A stretch of 64,000 nt of DNA, from positions 2,671,001 to 2,735,000 of the forward strand of contig SMMW01000042.1 of the NCBI GenBank assembly GCA_004794655.1, in the 5' to 3' direction. The position numbers were made by a program, and so were the translations under genes. The stretch is from Marisa cornuarietis. Lineage: Eukaryota > Mollusca > Gastropoda > Architaenioglossa > Ampullariidae. Under the pieces are notes generated by a model. It was given only the letters and a program-made list of their open reading frames with translations. It did no database searches and was not told where the DNA came from. Below, one piece after another: positions 32,011 to 43,336 of this stretch. Every line of letters begins with the position of its first letter. The first letter of the stretch is position 1.

Positions 32011-35000
32011 CTCTGGCGCATTATTTATCAGTTAGCTAGGGTCATCATCATCATTGTCATTAACAACTACAAATTGTAGTTGCAAACTAATGAATTAGCT
32101 TATACTTAGAAGCAGGTATTGTGGATATTTTTCTGTATTTGTATACATGCATGTGTTGTATGCACACATTCACCACTATTTAGTGTATGTGTGTGTTTGT
32201 GTATAAGAAAGAAAGATTGATTTAGGGTATGGCTTTGTGGTGGAGATAAACTGAAGCAGTAATGGTTCTTCATTCCAAAGATTGGTTGTATTCTGAGTAC
32301 TGCTTTCTACTTTGTTCAGCTGTAAAATATGTGAGAAGGAAACGCTTCAGGTGTCTAGAACCAGTTGCCTTAGCAGTTCCCATTGTGAAACGTAAAATGC
32401 TGTCTTGACATTGGTATCATTCTTAACCAATATCTTTTGTTGTAAATTTTCTCCTGTTTTCCAGTTATGGAATTTCCACACTTTTGAGTTATGAGTTTAC
32501 TCTGTTTTTCCAGTTCAACACTTTCCACCTTTTTGTCCAACTGCAAGCATGCATCACACATTATACATACTCCATAAAAGTACAGGCTTGAGCTGAGCCC
32601 ATATTTTTCACTCACAAGCTTAATGCATGTCATCCTGTGTAACACAGTTACTTGTTTACAACTTACATTCTTGCCCTTTGTTATGTGATTAGAACATAAG
32701 CTTACGACAGGGTTTCCAGTAACTTCCTAAAGACAAAAGTTGTTTAGATTTTCCTTTTTGGACTTAATTTCTGTGCCGCTTTTATCACCAAGTTTGCATT
32801 TTGATGATTTGCCCGTTGGCATGCAATGGTGTTGGTGAAATCCAATTTTCATAGAGTTCTCATGCTGATATGGTCCAGTTTGAAAGATGTGGCCAGAGAA
32901 AGATCATTTGCTCAATACTTTTTTTCTTTTGGTTTTACCATCATTGACTTTCACATTATGTGCAATAAATGTGTCATATATAGAATGTTTTTCAGTTACA
33001 AAATTTGTACAGCTGGGTTTGAGAGACTGGGAGTGTTGTTAATATTGTAGCATTGAGCAGAATTTATTAAGGTATTAAAGGCTTAGTAAGGATAAGGCTC
33101 AGATTCATTTCAAAGAAGCTTGAGAATATTTTTGGCATGAAAGCTAGACATTTTGAAGGCATTTGCCATTGGCTTTGTATGTCTTTTATTAAATTGTTAA
33201 ATATTTCTTTTATTCTTACCATAGCCAGGAGGCAGAGTTGGTGCTCTGCTGTGGTATTACATTCTTTTACATGCCGTAAAAAACACAGCACCAGTCATGA
33301 CCTTTTAAAAAGATCAGGGTCAGTACATAATAAGCACTACTTGTAATGCTTGTAATCTTAGCAGTAAATGTAGTTTTTTCCTGAATTCCTTTCTGCAGCA
33401 AGTAAAAATTTTAAAGTTCCTAGAAAACCTTGGAATTGGACCAAAAAATTAGTAAACCTGTGTTCCGTAAACCTACCAAAAACCTCAAAATCCACAGTAG
33501 ATTTCCACATTTGTACAGTGTACACTAAAAAATTTACAGCTAGTCTCACAGCAAGCTAGTTACAAGTCTTTAAGTTTCTCTTGCTACTAGAGAACTAGGT
33601 GCCAGTGAGACAGCTCTCAGAAAGTTCCAGAATGTGTGGATATAGCAGTAAACTGAACAGTTGCAACACTATCAGGCAAAATGTTGGAATGCTGGTAATG
33701 TTTGGATGATAGGAAAGTGATGTTGTGGCAAAATTGTAAGCCTTGGAATACAGTTTTGCTTGTCGAAATAGATTAATACTGGCAAAATAGTCTAATTTGA
33801 AGTGTAGTAAACAGAATTATCTTAGCATTTGATGCATTAAAACACAAATGTAATAAGATAATGCTTAAGAAGAGAAAGTGCCTTGTGTTAATTTAGCTTA
33901 GAAGTAATGAAGATATTGTTTACCAAAGGAAATTGAGCCATAACAAGCCTTAACCTTCTTGGTGTTATGTTTTGCACATGGGAAAAAAATAATGGTGCCA
34001 CTAGATGGAAACAGAACACTGCCCGGAGTGGTGCTCAGGCTTAACACTGTATCTGAGGTTCAAGCATGTTACCTCACTTGGGGTTAGCCAATTTTACATC
34101 AAGTTCCAAGCCCAAGTAATACTTAAGGTTAACACTTAAGAAGTTAAAGCACAGTAATTTTCTGTCAGGCTACAATTTTGATGATTTATTCAGTCATTCT
34201 GTTGTCTGGTTCTGGCTAACCTTCACTGGTCACTCCGTCTAGGTCAACTGGGGGAGAGGGGAAGGAGGCTCAATAAAAACAGCGGCTGACAAGACTTGCT
34301 ACATATTTTTGAATAGCAGTAAATGTGGTATGGTCAGTCCATCATTCTTTTATGTTTACCAGCCAGATCACATGTTTAAACTAGATGATCTTGTGGTGTT
34401 TTACTTTTGCCACCATTTAAGAAGTTCGAGATATTTTCTCTGGAACTTGGTCTCAAATGCCTAGTTTATTTTTCCTGTATTAGTAAGCAAAGTCCATATC
34501 TTATGATAATTCCCTTACACAGATGCTACTGGGTAGCAAATCTGATGAAGTTGCTGTGTTAAATCATATTCAGATTGGCCATTATTGGTGTCACTGTTAC
34601 AATCCTGATGCAGATATCTGCCATGCAAGGGTGGCAGGATGGGTCCCAGGTATTTGAAGTTGTTCACCTCTTTGAACTGTTCTCCATATAGACCTCTGCT
34701 GTCATGGTGTTCTGGTCTGGTCCCTATCTCATGTGCATATTCTTTTTCACTTTGTGATAATGTCTAACAATTCAATATTGCTGCCATCAAATTTTGGTTG
34801 CCTGCGGAACACATGCAGCATATTGGCCTCCCACCAGTGCATAGATATGGTGATCATGAAGGGTTTAGATGGTTGTGTGTGTGTGTGCACATCCACACAA
34901 TTTTGAGACATGCAAACAACCATAATGATATGAAGATGCTGTTTTTGAGGAGTTTTTTAAGCTCTTATTTCTTGATATGATATGCAGGGTAAATTCAGCT

Positions 35001-36195
35001 AATATTGTAAGACTTGTTTGACAGGTAACAATTTTCTGGTGCTTTATCTCAAGTCCCTTTGTTCCTGTCTAAGATCCCTTGCACATATGTATGTGTGGAT
35101 GGGTTACATGGTAATACAAGAAATTATTTGTGTGACAAAGTTTATGTTGCATGCAATTGGCATCTTTATGAAGGTGAAGTGATCACATACCTTCTTCTAA
35201 GGTCTTAGAAAATAGTTATTAAGATTAAGATATAATCCAATCAAATCTAATAGAGTGCATAAACTGAGCTCCCTGTTTCAACATTGATAAATCCATGTTT
35301 TTCAGGCCAGCATTTGCTAAAAATGAATCTTTGGCCTTTTTGTTAACATTGTCTTTGCGGTGCGATTATTTTCCTCTCACTACCAAGAGGAAGTTGCACA
35401 AGCTTCAGTCATGACTCACTATTTACTTAAAATTCTAGAGCTTTTTGAGGTAGATGTGAACAATGATGACAGAGGGTCTATATGAACAGCCACAAAACAG
35501 TCTATAAAATGTCAGTACGTCTTAGAGAGAAGATGGTCAAACTTTGCTTTTCCTTGTTAAGTTTGATTTTTGGTTTCTGTTCTTCATGTTTTTGATAATT
35601 AAATTTTTATCTTTAGATGGCTGATATCGTATAATGATTTTGTAACAACTTTAAATTTTCTTAAACTTAAGAAGTGTAAAATTTACAATTGTATATGCAT
35701 AATGTTGATAAAGAGGAGAATTTGAATGGTTCCATCCAAAGGGATGACAAGATCCAGCCAATGGTAGTACCACGGACATGTATAGGTGGACTGCTGTCTG
35801 TCTGCCGAGACCAATGCTTAGCCTTTTGCGAAGTCCTTTGCTGTTAGTCTCGGTGAGCTTAAACAATGAATATGACTAAACCAGAAGCTTTGTACACACC
35901 AGCACTTGTTCTAGTAGTTAAGCTGAAACGTGACTAAAACAGAAGCTTTGTATACGCCAGCCTCATTCTATCTCTTAACTGAAAAAAAATCGTCTCGAAG
36001 CAGTCCAGTAATACTAGTTCGTGGTGGTACTTTTTACAGCATCGCTGGCATCTTCATTATCACCTTCCTTGTTATAGTCATCATTGCTCTTAGTTTCTTT
36101 TGTCTTGTCATAGTCATCAAAATGCTGTTAGCGCTAAGTGGCTGCATGAACATGGACACAGTTTTCTTTTCTGTCTCCCAAAATATATGTACAGT
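32011..36195. other. Intergenic, AT-rich, nothing recognised
   Basis: No exon with paired splice signals, no LINE coding match and no inverted repeat was found in this 4.2-kb stretch on either strand. Open frames here are short and have no family resemblance. Confidence 0.4.
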
Positions 36196-36208
36196 AGTAT
36201 AGATATAC
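36196..36208 (+). repeat. 13-bp target-site duplication, left copy
   Basis: AGTATAGATATAC, repeated exactly at 37503-37515, brackets the RTE-like insertion. Confidence 0.8.
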
Positions 36209-37502
36209 GAGCAAAATACTGGGAGATAAACAGAGAGAGCAAAATACTGGGAGATAAACAGAGAAGTAAAAAAGAGCGCAAGAGATGACAAGAGACAGTT
36301 CACACACAGGATGGCAGAAGAGGCAGAACAAGCAGCTGGGCAAAATAACACAAAGAGACTATACAAAATTACAAGAATTCAAGATCCAACAGCCGCAGCA
36401 GAGATTTTACACCCACTGCTGAGGAAAATTTGGGAACAGGAACAAGTTCCAGCAGACTGGATGCTTGGCTACCTAGTAAAGCTACCCAAAAAAGGCGACC
36501 TTACACAGTGCAGCAATTGGCGTGGGATTATGCTGTTGTCCACTCCTAGCAAGGTGCTGACCAGAATCATCCTGGAGAGACTAAAACATGCCCTAGACAA
36601 GAAACTGAGGAGAGAACAGGCAGGCTTTTGGCAGGGAAAATCATGCATAGACCAAATCGCTACACTACGAAATATTATTGAACAGTCCATTGAATATATA
36701 ACTTTTGTTGACTTTGAGAAAGCCTTTGACTCCGTAGACAGGGAAACCATCTGGAAACTGATGCAGCACTACGGATTTCCACCAAAGTTTATTGCCATCA
36801 TCCAACAGCTGTATGAGGACTCGAAATGTCAGGTGATCCACAACGGAAAGCTGACTGACCCATTCGCAGTGAGGACTGGAATGAGGCAAGGTTGTATGCT
36901 CTCACCGACAATCTTCCTGATCGTCATAGACTGGATCATGAGAAGAACAACCTCTAACAGTAACACGGGCATTCAGTGGACCTTCGCCAGGCAACTTGAG
37001 GACCTCGACTTTGCAGATGACATCAGCCTGCTGTCCCACAAACAACAACACGCACAAACAAAGCTCACTTGGTTCGCAGAAGAAGCAGCGATAACGGGCC
37101 TGACCATCAACATCAAGAAGACGGAAGTAATGCGGGTCAACAACAAGCAAGAAGCCCCACTACAACTACATGGGGAATGCATTACAGAGTCTGACCATTT
37201 CACCTACCTTGGCAGCATAGTCAGCAAAGATGGAGGCTCAGATGAGGATGTAAGAACCTGAACAAACAACACCTTACGAAAGTCATCCGACAACTTAACG
37301 AGACAAGCTCTGGGCTGGAACCCACAGGGGAGGCGCAGATTGGGAGACCCAGAGAGACGTGGAAGAGATCAGTCCACAGAGAGGCAGAGAAAGCTGGCAT
37401 GACATGGTCCCAACTAGAAAGGAATGCCCAGAACCAGGTCCGTTGGCGGGGTGTGGTTGCGGTCCTATGCTCCACTGGGAGCGAACAAGAATAAGAAGAA
37501 GA
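36209..37502 (+). mobile_element. RTE-like LINE, 5'-truncated and internally deleted
   Basis: The insertion between 13-bp duplications starts with a perfect 28-bp tandem duplication (36209-36236 and 36237-36264) and ends in an AAGAATAAGAAGAAGAA tail. The coding part carries an RTE-type reverse transcriptase. The 3' end (37310-37440) still codes, in another frame, for the typical C-terminus (GRPRETWKRSVHREAEKAGM, VRWRGVV). About a third of a usual RTE element is present. Confidence 0.85.
36245..37261 (+). CDS. RTE-type reverse transcriptase, partial, catalytic box intact
   Basis: The first ATG is at 36311 (316 codons to TGA at 37259-37261), but the same frame is meaningful upstream from about 36245 (EINREVKKSARDDKRQFTHR), so the ATG is internal. 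Residues from the ATG: KRLYKITRI (about 15-23), then at once DPTAAAEILHPLLRKIWEQE, a jump that suggests an in-frame deletion of the fingers region; VKLPKKGDL and NWRGIMLL (about 56-77); FVDFEKAFDSVDRETIWK (motif A, about 133-150); TGMRQGCMLSPTIFLIVIDW (motif B); LDFADDISLLSH (motif C, active-site FADD kept); ITGLTINIKKTEVM (motif D); FTYLGSIVSKDGG. The frame ends just after this, where another deletion joins the C-terminus out of frame. With no endonuclease it is not autonomous. Confidence 0.85.
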   Translation, partial: YWEINREVKKSARDDKRQFTHRMAEEAEQAAGQNNTKRLYKITRIQDPTAAAEILHPLLRKIWEQEQVPADWMLGYLVKLPKKGDLTQCSNWRGIMLLSTPSKVLTRIILERLKHALDKKLRREQAGFWQGKSCIDQIATLRNIIEQSIEYITFVDFEKAFDSVDRETIWKLMQHYGFPPKFIAIIQQLYEDSKCQVIHNGKLTDPFAVRTGMRQGCMLSPTIFLIVIDWIMRRTTSNSNTGIQWTFARQLEDLDFADDISLLSHKQQHAQTKLTWFAEEAAITGLTINIKKTEVMRVNNKQEAPLQLHGECITESDHFTYLGSIVSKDGGSDEDVRT

Positions 37503-37515
37503 AGTATAGATATAC
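37503..37515 (+). repeat. 13-bp target-site duplication, right copy
   Basis: An exact copy of 36196-36208 directly after the AAG-rich tail. Confidence 0.8.
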
Positions 37516-39949
37516 ACACACAAGAGTTTTTTCTATTTTTGCTCCTCATGACCCATACAGAGCAGATTTTCATCAGTTATCTTTTTCCTCATGTCTCTTG
37601 CCCTCAGTGTGCCCGAACATGGCCTGTACAGTTCCACCCTTTATGTTGCCAGCTACAACTTGATTCTTACAGTTTCTAATTGGCTATGTGATGCCAGACC
37701 AGACTAGACTGAATGGTTCAGTATTGCTAGTGAGATGGTCATGACATTAGCTAAATATCATGCAGTGTCCCACATTGCATGCAAGCTTATGACGAATACA
37801 TTCTATACGTTTAATGGATGCATGATCAATGACTGGTGAAAACAGCAATGAGGGTGGCAGTGATCAAAGAATGAGAAAAAAAAGGCAGGTGGTCAAATAT
37901 GTGCAGTGAAGCAATAGTGGACATGGTGATGTGGTTCTTTAACTCTTAAGACTGCTGGACCTTGATTCTCACCTCAATACCCTGATATGCAAAATTTTCA
38001 AGCATTTTTAAAAGAATACAAAAGGACAAATCAAAATTATAATTAAAATTCACATTATTCAGAAATAGGTTGTTCCTACCACAGTCCATCTTGAAACAGC
38101 ACTTTTCAAAGAGAAGCCTGTATATCCAATAGTATTTTTAAGAAATATTTTTGGATGCAGGGTTGCAGAAAACATGTGATCACTAGGTTGTCAAATCCTT
38201 TTAGTAGTAGATTCTAATGGTCACACACCATGTAAAATTGAATAAAGATTACTTGCTGACTTAATGAAATGGATCCAAAAAGATGAAAAATGACAAATGT
38301 TCTTGGGATGTAAACTCTATGAACACAACCAAGGAACAGCCTTGTGTAAGTTCTTCTGATGAGCACTGATAAGTATTCACTGAAGATTTTCTAGGACGTC
38401 ACCTTACTTTATTCCAGATTGTTTTTTGTTAATAATTAAATTTTGCTTCTTCCAGGATCCAAAGTTTTGAATATATGTATCTCCATATTGTACTGCTCAT
38501 CTTAGACTGGATTTATTTTTCACACTGTATGTAGACTGTTTTGTTCTGGCTAACTATTATCGAGGTCTTAATTTATATCTGAAATGAAGAAATCTTTATC
38601 TTTAGAGTTCTATAATTCTATAGGGGGTACATGATGTCTAAAGTCTCAAATATTTTATTTACACTTTTGATGTGGTTTATTGTGCCACCATCTTTTTTTC
38701 TTTTACAAGAAAGGGAGATTCATAAAAATTCAATTAAATGGCTTTCTGTTTCTGTAGCTACATATTGCTTGCATAAAAATTAAATATGTAGCATACATGT
38801 GTTGCCTGCAGTATGTCATTTAAGGTTTGCCATATATATATATATATGTGCTAGGTGTGGTGGGTGTGTTAAGCAGCACAAACTGGCAATACCAGATAAC
38901 ATACACCTTATCAATCCTTAAAATGCATTTATTGCATATTCTATACATATGTGCATAAATTAGGGATTACAGCACAAATAATAGATTACTGTATAAAAGA
39001 ATTACAAAACAAGATATGGATCTTAACTTTCTGTATATCAGCACCCGCCCCTTAAACACGGCAGTGCAGGTGAATGGCAACAGCATATTTTAGTGGACTG
39101 TGACAACATAGCATAGTGCTTCAGGAGCCTTAATGATAAAGTATTTTACTGATACATAAACATCTCAGAATTTGGTTTGATTTTATACATATTGCAAAAA
39201 ACAATTCTCAAGTCCATATCATTTGTTGTCTTGCAATTTGGATAATAGTTAATAGAATGCTTAAAGTTTGACAGCCTAGTATATCTCCCAGTAGGCAATA
39301 CTTTGGCCAAGTTTGAATGCACTAGTTCTCTTCTAGGTGAAATTATTTTTGACTTTGCTAAAAAAAAAAAAAAGCTTTAGACTACAATAACAACATTTCA
39401 CCAGCATAGGTGTAAAGATCTGTATAAATGCAATTTAATGGTAGGTATATTTTTATTGTGCAATTTAAAATGTTTACATGGTAAAAAATAAATTAGAAAT
39501 TTATTATTTTCTGCTTGCTACAGTTGATTTTTACAGATGTTATAGTGTCAAATTGAAGGAGGGGAAGTACTTGACTAACCCACAGTACCTACTGCACTTA
39601 GGTGAATGTTACAGATACCTTGATTGCATAGTATGCACTAAAATTGGCTTTGGTTTGCTTTCAACTGGCACAAAACATACATTTTAAAGAAAAAGGACTT
39701 TGAAAGCTATGCAGTAACAGTTGTCATACAAATTTTCCTCCACTTTTAATGTTGCAGGAAGAGTCTTAACAATGTTGTTGCACTTAATATTTACAGAGAT
39801 TAAAACTAATCATTAGTTCCTGTTTAAAAAAAAAGACTTTATTCTGTTGTATCCTTTACATCTCACCCACCTACATTGGCAATTTAGGTGTTTACTGCAA
39901 AGGGGAGGAAATTTAATACCAGACCATGAATTTAGAACACTTTGTTTAC
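37516..39949. other. Intergenic, AT-rich, nothing recognised
   Basis: No coding exon or transposon was seen. A (TA)n tract is at about 38832-38846 and an A-run at 39360-39373. Confidence 0.4.
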
Positions 39950-40231
39950 GGGTAAAAGCAATAGCTCTAAAGCACATGTTCAGGTGATTTTAAGGTGGTG
40001 AAGAAGGGTAAAGAGTCCAAAGCCTGCTATCCCTGATGGCAGAGAAATAGTGTCTTGGGCAGGGCATGTAAAAGGTGGAGCCTAACCCTTTCCTTCCACT
40101 GCCTTTACCCTCTCAGAAAAATCGTCCCTATTTCTACTTAGCAGCTGCGTTGGGAGGGGAGTAATCCATTTACAAATGAGATCAGGACTTAAACCGGTGA
40201 CCTTCAGCTCCACAGTCCAGCACACTAACTT
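39950..40231 (-). mobile_element. tRNA-derived SINE relic
   Basis: On the minus strand 40231-40180 reads GTTAGTGTGCTGGACTG, then GGAGCTGAAGGTCACC and GGTTTAAGTCCTGATCTC. This resembles the anticodon arm and T arm of a tRNA, with a B-box (GGTTTAAGTCC) close to the GGTTCRANTCC consensus. The 5' end with most of the A-box is missing exactly where the TTAA-flanked element starts. The lower boundary is uncertain. Confidence 0.5.
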
Positions 40232-40235
40232 TTAA

Positions 40236-40752
40236 AGACCAACCTGAATGGTTTGCATTTTTTGCAGATATGGGTAGATATTTGTGATATAAACATAACC
40301 TGTAAATTTCAGCCTCCAAAAACCATCCGTTAATTATCCACTAGGAAAGTACGTGATTTGCACCAGCTATCAACGAACGGCGTTAACAGTGTACTACGTC
40401 ACACTAGTGCACCATTCAAAACATTGGCAGCAGTCAACACCAAACAGAGCGAGAATGACTGAAAGTTCGGATTATTCGGACAGTTTTTCAGAACCACGAG
40501 AAATGCAGACTTTCAACGTCCCAATAACCTGAACTATCGCTCATTTTATCTCTCTCTGATTGGTGTTGACGGCTGTCAATGTTGTGAATGGTGCACTAGT
40601 GTGACGTAGTACACTGTTAGCGGGGCCTGTTGATTGTAAGTGCGAATCTTAGCGGATAATTAATTAACGGATGGGTTTTGGAGGCTAAAATTTACAGGTT
40701 AGTCTTATATCGCCTATATCTACCGATATATGCAAACCATTCAGGTTGGTCT
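40236..40752. mobile_element. Foldback/MITE element with TTAA target duplication
   Basis: It is flanked by TTAA (40232-40235 and 40753-40756). The ends AGACCAACCTGAATGGTTTG and its reverse complement are nearly perfect, and the pairing continues inward over about 200 bp on each side (for example GTGTACTACGTCACACTAGT near 40390 and its complement near 40600). A short centre of about 100 bp remains, with a 25-codon frame starting MTESSDYSDSFSEPREMQ. A TTAA duplication points to piggyBac-type mobilisation, but the ends lack the usual CCC start, so the superfamily is open. Confidence 0.8.
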
Positions 40753-40756
40753 TTAA

Positions 40757-43336
40757 GGTAAAGATCTGCCCATTTTGATGTGCATTTTCCCCCATCATGT
40801 AATCTATATATGTGTGTACATGCATATTACTCTGAAGTACTCTTTACTAGCACTAGTCATTTCATTCTCTCCCATTTAAAAGACATTTGAAGGACTTTTC
40901 ATACTGAAGATGTCTTTACCTCAATCAGATTGACTGTATGTAAAGCCTGTTTCTGAAAGTTTGTCCCAAAATCTGCTTCTTATTTTACAGTGTACAGAGA
41001 ACTGAAAGATGTGTGTGTGTGTGTGTGCGCACGCACACAGATGTGCATATGTGTGGATGAATAAAAGCATAACGCTAAAAATTCTAGACTTTTGAAGCTA
41101 ACAGAATATTCTGAAGTAGTATCATTCACTGGCGCCATCTCTATTATCCACATCCTGTGTTCTTGAACAGTTTGTATATAATCATACCATATATACAGAC
41201 TTTTGACAGTAGTAAAGATTGAAATTTGTTTGAAAAGATTGTTTGAGGGCTTACCTCCTCACCTTTGGTAAAATGGGGATGATGTAATACCCTTTTGGTA
41301 CGGTATGATTATCATAGTGTAATTTCATAATGTTTTACTTTCATTATTCTATTTTTACATTGGCAGGACATGTGTTTCATTTAGATTGTTAATGAAGTCA
41401 TAAAAATGCTTTCTTTTTTGCCTTTTTAAGTAACTATTTTTATGTTGGAATGTCACTGATATTAGTCCTTGCTGAAAGTCATTTATGTACTTTGTGATAT
41501 TTTACAAAAATCCAACATCAGTTATTGAATTAGGCACAATTTGTTGTCATGGATATATGTGTCTAACCAGCTTTTTTCATAATCAGCAGCTTTCTTGTCC
41601 ACAAAGTGATCTGTCTCACTTTACTCCAGACCTGTGCCAGATACAGACTTACTAGCAATTTTCTGCACTGATCCAGTTTTTAAAGAGATGGTAATTGCAA
41701 TTCTGCTCATAGTGTTACATGTGGTGGTACCAGTCTACAGTCTTTGCTATGTGTGCCTCCCACTGTGTTAACAGGTTTGCATGTAGTCCCCTACTATACA
41801 TTCCTTTTTGCTGTGAACAGAGGCATACATATTGTATAATTAAAATTTGATGATTTGTTTTCTTGTATATTTCCAATTTACTCTCACACCATATGTGCAG
41901 AAAACCTTTTCACATACATGCTATCCCCAATATCACATTTATGCACATAACATGACCCATTATACACACATCAATTATTTTCACCATATTTGCACATTAT
42001 CAGACTGCATTTATACCTCCCTGCCTTTGCCTGTGTCGCATATTTTTCCGTTTTGTGCAGCTGTATTCAACTGAAGTCATTTAAACATTTCGTTCAAATT
42101 TAAAATGGCTTCATATCTTTTTGGGAAGTGGATGGATGAATGAGAAAATTTGTAAATGACTGGCTCACTGATGGGAAGATAAATAATGTAACATATATAC
42201 CTCCTTAGACTCAAGGTCTTCATAGGGCTCATAGATGCAAATGTGACCTTTGGGGAATTCACATCCTTCTCTGTGGCATGCTGATGTTTTATTATTGGTC
42301 TTTATTTTATGTGTCTTTATTTTACATACTTTACAATACTTATAACATGAAACCTCAGTACCATAAAAGCATTTCAGTTTAGACGATACAAGAAAATGTT
42401 GGCTTTTGTATTGATTCATTTTTCCTTGGTGAGCTGAACCTTAACTGGGATGTTATAGGCACAGAATGAGTTCAGCGTCATCCAAAACCTGAAACTGGAC
42501 GTTCATGTATTCACAGGAGAGCCCATTGACTTTCACTTCACTACTTGTGCCTTATGACTGCAACATGGACAAGACTGGTCACCTTCAGTAAACCACTGCA
42601 CTGAATTAGTCTCAGTTTGCATGCACACCAAATCAAACGTACTTTAAATCTTTTGAATTCCGAAAACAGTTTGTGTGAAATGCCAGATTATAAAATCAAA
42701 CTAAGAAATCACTTGACAAACAAATAAAAGACAGCGAGTGTTCATTCATTCAAAGAATTCCAAGGAAACGCAGGAAGAATAAACTGAAAGGTAAATAGTA
42801 AAGAAAATAATTTTATATCAAAATTAAATGCATGTGGAAAATGAGCCAATCAGCTACTAATAATAACTGAATTTGTAAAGCAAGTATTTCTTAAGTGGAT
42901 GCGAGATCGCTATGTATCCCCTCATACCACGGACGTGTATACAAGTGCGTGCTCATACTGAGGATCTATGCGGACATCGAATATTTTTGGGACTACGCTC
43001 CCTTTCAAAACGGTTCTTTAAAACATGCAATAAAATAGAGACATCTTGGAAATCTTGAACATTAATGACTAAACTTCGTTCTCATACTCAAGACATGGCC
43101 GCACAAGACCCTTGTCAATGTACAGGCACTTGAAAACGCCCAATAATGAGTTCTCGACTGCTTTTACACAATGATAAAGGAACATTGATGCCAAATATTT
43201 GGCATGCATATGGTGGGTCTATGTAGCCCCCCACCCACCCACCCACCCACGAAGTCCGCTTAATACGTAGTTTCTTCAGCGGTGATCTCGTCTCTCATTA
43301 CTCATGTCACACACAGAACAATTATTTTCTCACTTA
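40757..43336. other. Intergenic, AT-rich
   Basis: No gene was recognised. A (GT)n run at 41012-41028 passes into GCGCACGCACAC, and a CCCACCCACCCACCCAC run is at 43231-43250. Confidence 0.4.

Noticed and set aside
36034..36366. Cys/Phe-rich minus-strand frame at the RTE junction
   Set aside because: It spans the insertion border and has no matching domain; chance frame.
37221..37573. Minus-strand frames of about 100 codons
   Set aside because: Antisense of the frameshifted RTE C-terminus, which reads as a protein only on the plus strand.
42911..42930. TATCCCCTCATACCAC shared with 44895-44911, as a target duplication of the minus-strand LINE
   Set aside because: The left copy is about 400 bp away from the (ATT)n end of the LINE, so it cannot be a target duplication; one shared 16-mer in 64 kb can be chance.
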